IMG/VR virus record: IMGVR_UViG_3300009168_000007 | Coordinates: 1-64,000 of that record | DNA: 64,000 bases | Strand: one strand, 5' to 3' | DNA from: a virus | Shown here: positions 46,917 to 56,011 of the stretch, piece after piece | Position numbering within the stretch: position 1 is the stretch's first letter | Layout: the number at the start of each line of letters is the position of its first letter | Program-made: the position numbers and the translations under genes | Notes under the pieces: model-generated | The model's database searches: none | The model's input: the letters and a program-made list of their open reading frames with translations, nothing else | Told to the model about the DNA's origin: nothing

Positions 46917-49900
46917 CTACTTCAGTATGGCGGCTTCCAATACGGATAGCCGTTGTAAAATTGATTCTTGATTATACTGTAACATCATGAGTAACTGTGA
47001 CATGTTCACGCCCGTTACTTTACCGTTCTCATTGTACGATTTTAATTGGTCAGGAAAATCGGGATCTTTGATATCGACCCCAAATTGGTCCTTACGATTA
47101 GGGTTTGTTTTTGCTTGTACCCAATAGGCATGAGCCTTCGTGTATTCTTCTGGTTGGTCTACATAATCAGTTTCAACAGGTTCCTGACCGACACGCCAGT
47201 CGAATTTAATCAATTTAACCTTGGCTATTTTTTCAGGTCCTACCATCTCAAGACCGGATTGCTCAGTCGGTGGCATAACAAAATTTAAGTATCCAACTTC
47301 GCGAATGTTTTCTTTTAACCCGGGATCCGACCATAGATCCCATGATGTAGCAATCGGGTTTGTGGGCGCCCCTGAAGAAACTGTAATCACATTCAATATT
47401 TCAGTTTCCGTTGCATATCCGACTTTTGACGTCGGTGAACTCGACGCGATCAAAACATCGTTGGCAAGTGGTTGATTAATCCAATTCATTTTACCTGTTT
47501 GACCGGATTGAATATATGGTTGAACAAGTCCTGGACCAAATTTATTACCATTAATATAACCTGTCGATGGACTTGTTGAATAATCATCATAATAAATTCC
47601 CGGTGACGTACCGACATCATCACTGATAACATTATTTGCAATTAAAGTTCCAGTTGAATTTTGAATATCTATTGCAGCCGTATTTGTGGCTGCTCCGTTA
47701 TTAAGAATGTAATTATTTAACAAACAAGTATTAATTGATAAAGAATTATCTCCTATTTCAATACCACTAAGACTATTATTATAAATATAATTACCAATCA
47801 CAAAAGTATAATCGGCGCCATCCCATATACGTATACCTGCTAAAGTATTACTATAAACATAATTATTTTGTATACTATTATACTTGCCATTTATAATAGT
47901 AATACCTTCTTCGGTATTAGAATATGATACACAACTATTGATAGTTATGTTATCACTACCTGTAGTTGTTGCAATCCCGATACCAGTATTATCTTTTGCA
48001 ACACATCCGGTTAGTTGATTAAAATCTCCTGTTATTTGAAACCCATCATTAGTATTATTTCTACTTGTACAACCGGTGCTAGTTGTAAAACCATCTAACT
48101 CAAAACCATTTGCCGAGTTACCGTAGGCCATACAATTCGATAATGAAATATATACGTTAGCATTCGTATTTCCTACAACAAACCCATCTACTGCTCCAAC
48201 AGCTAAACAATTTATTAATGATGTTTCTTCGGATACTCCTATAACATTAAATCCGGTTGTAATACAAGAAATTGCAACACAATTTATATAACTATTTCTT
48301 TTTGTGGTATCGGCCATATAACCGGTAGTACATGCGTATGCATAACAATTTTGCCATAATACAGGGGTAAGTTGTCCTGCATCTGGACTACTAAATCCTT
48401 GGTTAAAATTCTCCGTCCAAACATGATCGACTACCGTATAATATGCACGACTAACGTCGATACCAAAATAATATGCATTTGTTCTCCATGCAGTATTACC
48501 TATTAACTTAAAATCTTTTAATAAACATCCGGCCATTAAAGTTGAATCCCAATCGACACATATAATACCTGGGGTCGTAGATCCTGGCGTAGATGTAGCA
48601 ATTAAAGCGGTAGAAAAACCACTACCAACTAGATTAATATTCGGTGTAGCTAATCGAATAATACTATTTAAGTTAAACGTTCCCTCAAGTAGTTTAACTG
48701 TACCGCCTCGCTTTCCAAGAGAGTTAATGGCGGCTTGGATCTCAAGGTTATCCGCCGTACCATCACATATATAATCCGCATAAATAGAATTACTAGAATC
48801 CGTGGCCGCTATAATGATCGTCTCGGCCGCGTGCCATGATCCTGTGGCCGTACTATTAATCCATTCGGAGCCATTATATTTGAGGACCTCATTTGTGGAA
48901 GGTCCGGTAAGTACGACGTCCGTAAGATCGTTAAGGGCGGAAGCACCCCCACCACCGGAAATATCATCGCTCGCTTCCCAAATAGTAGCGTCTGCGTTCC
49001 ACTTGAGGACTTGGGTGTTAGACTTATTGGTCGCGGAAACATTTGTGATATCTTCCATGGCCACGGATCCGGGACCACCGGATACATCATCACTTGCCTC
49101 CCAAATGGATTCTCCGGCATTCCATTTAAGGACTTGGGTATTAGACTTATTGGCCGCAGAAACATTTGTGATATCTTCCATGGCTGTATACCCAGGACCA
49201 CCAGAAATATCATTACTTGCTTCCCAAATACTTGCACCCGCATTCCATTTGAGGACTTGACCGACGATCTTTTCGATTTCAGATACATCGGTGATATCCC
49301 CCATAGCCACACTTTCAAGTCCTGTTAGATCTTGACTCGCTTCCCAAATTGATTCGTCGGCATTCCACTTGAGAACTTGGCCGACGGACTTGTTCGCCTG
49401 TGAAATATCGGTAATTATAGTTGTAGCCACACTCGGTAATCCAATATCGTCACTCGCCTCCCAGATGTTTGCTCCGGCGTTCCATTTGAAGACTTGCCCG
49501 ACGGATTTATTCGCCTGTGAAATATCGGTAATTATAGTCGTAGCCACACTTGTTAAACCAACATCATCACTTGCCTCCCAGATGTTTGCTCCGGCGTTCC
49601 ATTTTAATGCATCTCCGACCACCTTATTCGTAACCGAAACATCAGGAATATCATCCAACGAGTTTAATGGCGTAGCATTATTCGGAAATTTTGCTACAAA
49701 TGCGGGTATATCCGAGTCGAACATGGGGACTGTCCCTGACGCCGGATTAATGATATTGAACGGAGTACCATTAATGACCATTGTGGCTGCAAGAATTTGA
49801 TCCCCCGTTATATCTCCTGTAGCATTAATTACGTTCGCTTGGAATGTTCCCGTAATATCAGCATTCCCGTTCCATAAACGACGGCTCGTTTGAGCCATGA

Positions 49901-49949
49901 CAATTTGGGAAACCATTAATACAAAAATAATAAACACATATTTTTTCAT
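46917..49949 (-). CDS. Beta-helix tail fibre/spike with signal peptide and S74-like chaperone end
   Basis: The 1010-residue product begins with a Sec-type signal (MKKYVFIIFVLMVSQIVMAQ). Residues about 100-350 hold six repeats of about 40 residues (core LKWNAxxxIWEAS) and a seventh variant. A pectate-lyase-type beta helix follows (LEIQAAINSLGKRGGTVKLL at its start; many Asn/Ser-rich turns). From residue about 874, SDPGLKENI with Ser and Lys, then a coiled-coil end, matches the peptidase S74 self-cleaving chaperone. It is likely the receptor-binding or depolymerase fibre. The signal peptide is surprising. Confidence 0.8.
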   Translation of the reverse strand: MKKYVFIIFVLMVSQIVMAQTSRRLWNGNADITGTFQANVINATGDITGDQILAATMVINGTPFNIINPASGTVPMFDSDIPAFVAKFPNNATPLNSLDDIPDVSVTNKVVGDALKWNAGANIWEASDDVGLTSVATTIITDISQANKSVGQVFKWNAGANIWEASDDIGLPSVATTIITDISQANKSVGQVLKWNADESIWEASQDLTGLESVAMGDITDVSEIEKIVGQVLKWNAGASIWEASNDISGGPGYTAMEDITNVSAANKSNTQVLKWNAGESIWEASDDVSGGPGSVAMEDITNVSATNKSNTQVLKWNADATIWEASDDISGGGGASALNDLTDVVLTGPSTNEVLKYNGSEWINSTATGSWHAAETIIIAATDSSNSIYADYICDGTADNLEIQAAINSLGKRGGTVKLLEGTFNLNSIIRLATPNINLVGSGFSTALIATSTPGSTTPGIICVDWDSTLMAGCLLKDFKLIGNTAWRTNAYYFGIDVSRAYYTVVDHVWTENFNQGFSSPDAGQLTPVLWQNCYAYACTTGYMADTTKRNSYINCVAISCITTGFNVIGVSEETSLINCLAVGAVDGFVVGNTNANVYISLSNCMAYGNSANGFELDGFTTSTGCTSRNNTNDGFQITGDFNQLTGCVAKDNTGIGIATTTGSDNITINSCVSYSNTEEGITIINGKYNSIQNNYVYSNTLAGIRIWDGADYTFVIGNYIYNNSLSGIEIGDNSLSINTCLLNNYILNNGAATNTAAIDIQNSTGTLIANNVISDDVGTSPGIYYDDYSTSPSTGYINGNKFGPGLVQPYIQSGQTGKMNWINQPLANDVLIASSSPTSKVGYATETEILNVITVSSGAPTNPIATSWDLWSDPGLKENIREVGYLNFVMPPTEQSGLEMVGPEKIAKVKLIKFDWRVGQEPVETDYVDQPEEYTKAHAYWVQAKTNPNRKDQFGVDIKDPDFPDQLKSYNENGKVTGVNMSQLLMMLQYNQESILQRLSVLEAAILK
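48840..49640 (-). repeat. Tandem coding repeats in the fibre gene
   Basis: About seven units of roughly 115-125 bp encode the IWEASDD-type modules. The two units near 49440-49560 and the two near 49010-49170 are most alike, suggesting recent duplication. Confidence 0.75.
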
Positions 49950-49960
49950 TGACCTATCTC

Positions 49961-50611
49961 CTATGCTCCATAATAAGCAATCTCTACGTTATCCGTTCCA
50001 ACCGGAATTGCATCCAAATATTCCGGCGTTATTTGATCATAAGTTCCCGAACCGGGTGACGATTCTGTAACCTGATAATCCTTACCACTACCACGACGAA
50101 GTCGAAGTCCCTGAACATAAACTTCTACCGTCGTTGGATCCACATTCGCCCCAATTGGGAGTACGATCACAGCCCCAAGACCATCCTTAAAAGCCACAGT
50201 TTTATCGATTGGAATCGCGGACCCCGATCCTACGGCCGCAATTCCTATCACATTTGTTCCATCACAATATACAAATTGCGCTTCGGTAGGGTTAAGTGTA
50301 ACCCCCGATCCTGCGACCGTTTTAATAATCACATCAAAATCTGTGCCGTTGTGCCATAGCATATAGGCATGATTATTATTAGGAACGATCAAATTGACGT
50401 CGGCGCCAAGGGCGCCCGAACATTTGATCACAAGACACCTGATCACCGATGTGGCCGTTGGGGTCACATTCCCTGATAACCCCGTAAGATCTACCGTCAA
50501 CAGTCCCGCAATCGCCCCATCAAATATTTCGAAGGCCTCGTTTGCGGTGACCTCCTTTTGGTTCTGTGACTCCTCAATCAGAGTTACCGCTAAATTTGTG
50601 GTTGTACTCAT
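49961..50611 (-). CDS. Tail-tip / fibre-attachment protein
   Basis: The 216-residue product starts AVTLIEESQNQKEVTANEA, a start seen in phage proteins between hub and fibre genes (often DUF2793-like), followed by beta-rich sequence (VIRCLVIKCSGALGADVNL). The C-terminal part (VEVYVQGLRLRRGSGKDYQV) is a strand domain of the fibre-tip type. It lies between hub and fibre genes, so an adaptor role is likely. Confidence 0.6.
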   Translation of the reverse strand: MSTTTNLAVTLIEESQNQKEVTANEAFEIFDGAIAGLLTVDLTGLSGNVTPTATSVIRCLVIKCSGALGADVNLIVPNNNHAYMLWHNGTDFDVIIKTVAGSGVTLNPTEAQFVYCDGTNVIGIAAVGSGSAIPIDKTVAFKDGLGAVIVLPIGANVDPTTVEVYVQGLRLRRGSGKDYQVTESSPGSGTYDQITPEYLDAIPVGTDNVEIAYYGA

Positions 50612-53600
50612 TATACTATTGCCTCCGTTCCATATCCTCGATCGACAATTGCACTTATTTGATATATGATAAGGGAGACGGGATCTCCCGGTGTTAATCC
50701 ATCTGAAGTTTGATCCGCGGCCGAATATGTAATGGTCGGGGACGTGGCCACAATATTGCGCAGGACCGTACCCGTGGGCCCAATAATTTCAATGTCATAC
50801 GATTCCGACGACTCACCCAATATCACGGTTCCACTCGCATTAACCCAATCACCCGCTATTCTCGTACGTCTTTTCCATGTGACCGTTAAGTTATTTGAAC
50901 CGTCACGTGTTCCAAATATGTAGCATGGACTGTATGGCATAAGAGGTTCGCCGATCGAGGCCACATCCACAACAGGTGCGTCCTCTAAATGTGAACCGAT
51001 CGAAACTCCCTTGTAATACCGGTGAGCATTAATCTCTGCCGGCAATAAGTTATGTTTAAGGATCGTATAGGCGTCAAGTAAAATAAATGTGTCACCCGCG
51101 ACATGTCCATCAATAAAATAGTTCGATCCTCTCCGACCACGAAGTAGGTTTGTAAGTCGGTATAAATTTGTCCCAGTTAGAGTAGCGGTGGTGAATTGAA
51201 TCACCTCCCACCCCGTGCCGCATTTTAATAATGCGGCATTCGAACCGTTAAGAACCTGTAATTCCGTCTTTGATTCCAACGTCCCCCTTACAAGAGAGAC
51301 ATCGAGATATTTGTAACGTTCCCACGTGGCCCATTGATTTGACGTGCCGAGGGCATTCATCGCATGACCCCACGTTACCGAATGTAACGCAGTAGCTATT
51401 TCATCGTACAGTTTATTGTCCTGTGATTTGAATATGACCGCCCCGCGCCAACCCGTCAAGTAAGAACAAGCAGCAAAGTAGAGCGGTGTGGCCGATCCGC
51501 CGTAATCGTCGAAATCGCGGAGTAAGTTGGTATTGAGCGGAATCAATTCCGTCGGACCAACAAGTTGTAGCGTGTTAGTCAACAACGTTGACCCACCAAA
51601 ACCCTCTAGTAATGAGGTATAGTTGTCGGGGTCGTTGTGTGATACTTGTAACTCGATCCCCAGACCACTTCCTACCGTCGCTTTTACAACCCTCACCGTA
51701 TAAGAGGTTGTGCCGATCGTCAGGGTTCCCACATCCGATGGATCGATTAACATATAATTCGGCCCAAGACGAAGTTCATGTCCGACTCGCTCATTCCATA
51801 TATGATAAAGATACTTGGCCGCAATTTGTTTGGCCTCGCTCGGAGTAAGGTCGATCGCTAACTCGATCGATTCGACCTGAGTCGATTTTACCGTATCGGC
51901 ATGTCTCGCATGCCTTGCTACATTTTGTTGATAGGCTCTTTGACGATCGATAAAAACAACATCGAATTCTTTTGGGAGTTGGGATTCCTCGACTTGAATC
52001 TCGGAGTTCTTGACGTCGGACTCGACCCCAAGATCGTCTTCATCGATCGTAAATGAACTTGCATCGCCAAGTAGATTAAATTTTATTTTCCAATCGGATT
52101 CTACGCCATTCACAAAATAGCCAAGAAGTAACGGCATGATCGCAGATTTTGCACTCATTTGGCGACCGATAAGATATCCATACACATTAATAGCAGTTAA
52201 GTCAGTTACATCGATGTCCGCGGCCACTAACTTCTTTGATCGTACGGCCATGTCGGTGATGACATCATCTAATGTTTCCGGTAGTCCCGTCAATCGATCG
52301 AGATAACATCGCAGAATAGTATCATGAGTATAAGGTGAACCAAACACGGACGAATTATCTGCACGCCAAATCGATTTCGATTCGTCGTCCCAATAAATGT
52401 CACCAATACCACCATAAGATGTACCCCAATTCGACCATGAATATGGACCATAGATCACCTCAAGAGTCGAGGCTTTTAAAATTGTGGCGCCAATATGACT
52501 GGCGATAATGATATTACCATTTTGAACACCAATACGAGAGTTCGTTCTAAACTGAGGATAGTTCGGAATATCAGTAGAAGTTGCTGTAGCAATAACCGAC
52601 ATGTCCTCGATGTCCCATTTAATTGCGGCTATACCGTCATAGTCGTAGGTTTGTTTGCTTGCAAATATAATTAATGAATGATCATCAGGATAATAAATAA
52701 AACTTGATGGTCCGTGAGGTAAGTAAGCGGTTAAACTGATAATTCCATAAGCCCCCGTTACCACCTTTGGTGTACCAAAATATGTGTCTTGATCCGAATT
52801 ATCCACAAGTATAGCGGATACGCGGTATAGTCCTGCACCGCTCGATGCTCCTGTAGCACCTATAATTCCCAAAACCCAAATGATCGAATCTTTATCGACA
52901 ACCACATCAATCGGGCTATACCCACCACCGAACCATGATGAATTAAATGAGATTCTGCCTAAATAACGAAGGTCGTCGAGTGACTCGTCCGGTTGTAAAT
53001 CGCTTGTATCGAGAGCCATAAGATTACGCGAAATAAAATCAATACGTCCACCATAAAAATATGAGGCTACAATCAATACTTTTTCATACCCAACGAACTG
53101 TGGCATATTTGCTGCAATTGAAATACTATGTGCTTGTATACACCACCATGCCGAAGCGTTCCATTGATTAATTAGTCCGCATTCGTCGATAATCTCCAAT
53201 GTATTCGGGTCGATCTTATAATATTTATCGGTTTTAGTATCCACATCATCTTGACACCAGATAAACCCCTCAGGGTCAATCGATAATGTAGTACTATTTA
53301 ATGAAATACTTAACGTATTATATGCGACCTCGGCATTCGTTGTAATATTAAATTTTGAAATTTTATTCCCACCTACCACATATATGTACGGGCGAATAGG
53401 ATCACGTATAAAACAATTAGTGCCTGGATATGTTATTCCCGCGTTTGTCGGCCAAAATCGTTCCGACGGATATGACACGGCGCCGTTAAACGAGATCGTG
53501 GCTTCAATCAATGGGATTCTACCGCCATATTCTGTCAGATCAAAATCCTCAAATACTACATACACGATCCCACGATATGCGGTCGCATTCCCTACGCCCT

Positions 53601-54099
53601 TGATCGACTCGATCGTCGAATCAGGTTCCTGGGTCTCAGTTCCCTTGTAAAATTTGAACCGCACAGGTTTTGTAACATTTGTCTTAAGGTCACCCGAGTT
53701 TGTTATATCATAAATCAACTTTCCATCACAATATAGTTGTAAAAGATCGTATGCGGTCCTACCCGCAAAAGCAACCGCAAACGACTTGCTATATGTATAT
53801 GTAATTTGAGTGGCGGAGGCACCTCCCTTTCCTCCCACTTTTTTCTTATTGACCGTTTCATTAAGTTCCGTCGACCAAATCACAGAACCCGCCCAACGGT
53901 GTGTTCCGTAACCAATCGGCAAAGGTGTCCCATAATCGGCAGTTTGAACTTTATTATCGGTTACCCGTGGACCATACATAGTTTGGTGTGGTGAAAATAA
54001 CCATCCACCCAACATGGCGCCGGCAACCCATCCTACAGGTCCGACCCCAAATTGAGATCCTACGGCCGCTCCACCTACCGCTAACAATAATTGTGCCAT
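50611..54099 (-). CDS. GTA gp15-like baseplate hub / host specificity protein with inserted propeller-like region
   Basis: The 1162-residue product starts with a Gly-rich hydrophobic segment (GPVGWVAGAMLGGWLF), then GPRVTDNKVQTADYGTPLPI and YGTHRWAGSVIWSTEL, the normal start of this hub family. Residues about 215-635 carry repeated strand units (IYVVGGNKISKFNITT; EGFIWCQDD; HSLIIFASKQ) resembling a beta propeller and apparently inserted. Then LDDVITDMAVRS and SAIMPLLLGYF resume the family pattern. It forms the tail tip and contacts the receptor. The start and stop overlap the neighbours. Confidence 0.82.
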   Translation of the reverse strand: MAQLLLAVGGAAVGSQFGVGPVGWVAGAMLGGWLFSPHQTMYGPRVTDNKVQTADYGTPLPIGYGTHRWAGSVIWSTELNETVNKKKVGGKGGASATQITYTYSKSFAVAFAGRTAYDLLQLYCDGKLIYDITNSGDLKTNVTKPVRFKFYKGTETQEPDSTIESIKGVGNATAYRGIVYVVFEDFDLTEYGGRIPLIEATISFNGAVSYPSERFWPTNAGITYPGTNCFIRDPIRPYIYVVGGNKISKFNITTNAEVAYNTLSISLNSTTLSIDPEGFIWCQDDVDTKTDKYYKIDPNTLEIIDECGLINQWNASAWWCIQAHSISIAANMPQFVGYEKVLIVASYFYGGRIDFISRNLMALDTSDLQPDESLDDLRYLGRISFNSSWFGGGYSPIDVVVDKDSIIWVLGIIGATGASSGAGLYRVSAILVDNSDQDTYFGTPKVVTGAYGIISLTAYLPHGPSSFIYYPDDHSLIIFASKQTYDYDGIAAIKWDIEDMSVIATATSTDIPNYPQFRTNSRIGVQNGNIIIASHIGATILKASTLEVIYGPYSWSNWGTSYGGIGDIYWDDESKSIWRADNSSVFGSPYTHDTILRCYLDRLTGLPETLDDVITDMAVRSKKLVAADIDVTDLTAINVYGYLIGRQMSAKSAIMPLLLGYFVNGVESDWKIKFNLLGDASSFTIDEDDLGVESDVKNSEIQVEESQLPKEFDVVFIDRQRAYQQNVARHARHADTVKSTQVESIELAIDLTPSEAKQIAAKYLYHIWNERVGHELRLGPNYMLIDPSDVGTLTIGTTSYTVRVVKATVGSGLGIELQVSHNDPDNYTSLLEGFGGSTLLTNTLQLVGPTELIPLNTNLLRDFDDYGGSATPLYFAACSYLTGWRGAVIFKSQDNKLYDEIATALHSVTWGHAMNALGTSNQWATWERYKYLDVSLVRGTLESKTELQVLNGSNAALLKCGTGWEVIQFTTATLTGTNLYRLTNLLRGRRGSNYFIDGHVAGDTFILLDAYTILKHNLLPAEINAHRYYKGVSIGSHLEDAPVVDVASIGEPLMPYSPCYIFGTRDGSNNLTVTWKRRTRIAGDWVNASGTVILGESSESYDIEIIGPTGTVLRNIVATSPTITYSAADQTSDGLTPGDPVSLIIYQISAIVDRGYGTEAIV

Positions 54100-54509
54100 T
54101 ATAGGACTCCATTAAAACTATAGCATTCACGTGCCAGGTTCATCCATCTCTCGTCAAGATGATGTTCCACCACCATCCCACGAGTAAATAGGGCATGGAT
54201 AATTAAGTTCGACCCACAATAAATACCCACGTGACATGGATATCTAGGTAAAGCAAAAGTAAGAATATCACCCGGTTGTCTCTCTTGTAGATACTTATGT
54301 ACAAGATTTGACCTTAATTCGTTCATGAATATATGGCGATCGGGCGATCTTTCATACGCCACATAGTCATAGTTTGTTAAACCAAGATCCTTACCGACAC
54401 ATATTATAAGTCCAATACAATCGATACCGTTACGACTACGACCCTGATGAACGAACGGAGTTCCAATATAACATTTCGCGGCCTTAACGATATCATCTCG
54501 TATGATCAT
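54099..54509 (-). CDS. NlpC/P60-type tail peptidase
   Basis: The 136-residue product has the catalytic Cys in RSRNGIDCIGLIICVG, the His in YPCHVGIYCGSNL and a following IIHAL. It is the tail-tip cell-wall hydrolase of the GTA-like module (GTA gp14 place). It would open peptidoglycan peptide bonds during DNA entry. It overlaps the genes on both sides by one to four bases. Confidence 0.88.
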   Translation of the reverse strand: MIIRDDIVKAAKCYIGTPFVHQGRSRNGIDCIGLIICVGKDLGLTNYDYVAYERSPDRHIFMNELRSNLVHKYLQERQPGDILTFALPRYPCHVGIYCGSNLIIHALFTRGMVVEHHLDERWMNLARECYSFNGVL

Positions 54510-55357
54510 GCTTTTGCGTCCGGATATTCATAAAGAGCGTCCCTGCCGATTACGTCAGGACACCCCCTAAAATTGACATAATTACTATAGGCCTTACAAG
54601 TAACTTCCCTCTTATCACAGCCCTTCCAAATATCTATCGTATCACCGTTCGCAATCGTGAACGGGGCCAACGTATACAAAGAGACTGTACCGTCCACGGT
54701 CGAAGTTTTAATTTCGTATGTTACACCAAGGTTGGCGCCTGATGTAAATGTAACTTTCCCCTCGTCAAATACGTTAGCGGCTGAGTATATAATCCCCGTC
54801 GTCGTGAATGTTTTCTGATTCACGGCTACGTCGATTGCCCCCGATTGTTTGACGAGGGTTAAATCGTACCCACATCGGGTGTCGCCAAAATCGGCATCAC
54901 ATTCGGGACTAATGAGTCGTAATATATTTTGATCAAGAGCACTAGCAAGTCCCCTCAAATCGGCGATATACTTATCGTCCTCCATCCTTATCTCACCGAT
55001 CCATCCTCTCTGTAATTTAATAATTCCCATGGTGAGATCCGCCCAATTGACCGTAAATACATAAATAGCCGCGTTCACGTATTTTTGAGCACGAATGTCA
55101 TTCGCCGTAATGGCGGCGCTATCAAGGATGCTTGTAATCTCTTGGTTATTCACCCCAAGATCTATATTCTGTACAAGGTTCGTACGGTCGTATCCCGTAT
55201 TCGCTTTATACACGACCCCATCGTAAGTTAAATTACGATCGTGGTCAGTAAACCCAAGCACGGTTTCATCCTCACGGACGATTTTCCAGCATGTTGCCAA
55301 TGTGGTTACTCGTCCAGCAATATGTGTGCCCAACTCAGACGAGCAACTCTTCGTCAT
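54506..55357 (-). CDS. DUF2163-type tail-tip protein (GTA gp13-like)
   Basis: I start at ATG 55357, which follows GAGGAAAAAG, rather than at the ATG further up. The 283-residue product has HIAGRVTTLATCWKI, VLGFTDHDRNLTYDG and, at the C-terminal half, the Cys pattern of the family: CDADFGDTRCGYDL, then GCDKREVTCKAYSN and FRGCPDVIGRDALYE. It belongs to the baseplate hub, where members can carry an Fe-S cluster on these Cys residues. Confidence 0.87.
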   Translation of the reverse strand: MTKSCSSELGTHIAGRVTTLATCWKIVREDETVLGFTDHDRNLTYDGVVYKANTGYDRTNLVQNIDLGVNNQEITSILDSAAITANDIRAQKYVNAAIYVFTVNWADLTMGIIKLQRGWIGEIRMEDDKYIADLRGLASALDQNILRLISPECDADFGDTRCGYDLTLVKQSGAIDVAVNQKTFTTTGIIYSAANVFDEGKVTFTSGANLGVTYEIKTSTVDGTVSLYTLAPFTIANGDTIDIWKGCDKREVTCKAYSNYVNFRGCPDVIGRDALYEYPDAKA

Positions 55358-56009
55358 CTTTTTCCTCCACAATCGTGATTTGTCCCCATGTATGATTATC
55401 ATAAAATTTCATCGAGGCCTTCATGTGATCAACCCCAAAACGGCAATGACAATAAAACTCGAATGAAGCTTTTACAAGATGACCATTAGCCGGTAAATGA
55501 CCGGCAACAAACGTGATTACACCGAGATTATAGTTGACGGTATAATCGACCCCCTCTTCCTTGACCACACTATTGACCGTTACCGACCATGGGTTAGTTT
55601 CACCATCCCAGAATGAGGCTGAAGTCGACGGATTTATTTTTGTTAAAGTTCTTGTATAGGTATAAGCACCGGATGTATATAATTTTTTACATTGAAATTG
55701 GGTCAACGACCCCGTGCCCGTGCCAAGTGTTTGTAATGTAGCATAATCGTCTGCCCAATCGTGAAACTTGAACGAATAACCTTGACCATATCGAGCATAA
55801 AAGAAAGCCAATAAGGCTTGAAATTCCGTCTCACTTTTTACCGCATGGGCAACATCCCACTCACCCCTTGCAATCGACCAATCGATATTACGACGGTCGC
55901 GACCTCCCTTGGGGTCGAAGATTGTGGTTTTAAATTTAGGCCCCCCGACCGCGTCCTGCGCGATCGAATCAGGAAATACCACATCATGAAATGATGCTGG
56001 AACGGCCAT
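55335..56009 (-). CDS. DUF2460-type distal tail protein (GTA gp12-like)
   Basis: The 224-residue product has the family order: FHDVVFPDSIAQDAVGGP, WDVAHAVKSETEFQALLAFF, RYGQGYSFKFHDWADDYA, then a strand domain with WSVTVN and VDYTVNYNLGVITF, and FYCHCRFGVDHMKAS at the end. It forms the ring joining tail tube and hub. It starts three bases after the tape measure stop. Confidence 0.9.
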   Translation of the reverse strand: MAVPASFHDVVFPDSIAQDAVGGPKFKTTIFDPKGGRDRRNIDWSIARGEWDVAHAVKSETEFQALLAFFYARYGQGYSFKFHDWADDYATLQTLGTGTGSLTQFQCKKLYTSGAYTYTRTLTKINPSTSASFWDGETNPWSVTVNSVVKEEGVDYTVNYNLGVITFVAGHLPANGHLVKASFEFYCHCRFGVDHMKASMKFYDNHTWGQITIVEEKDDEELLV

Positions 56010-56011
56010 GA

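Noticed and set aside
48802-49260. Plus-strand ORF opposite the fibre repeats
   Set aside because: It is a periodic shadow of the tandem coding repeats on the minus strand.
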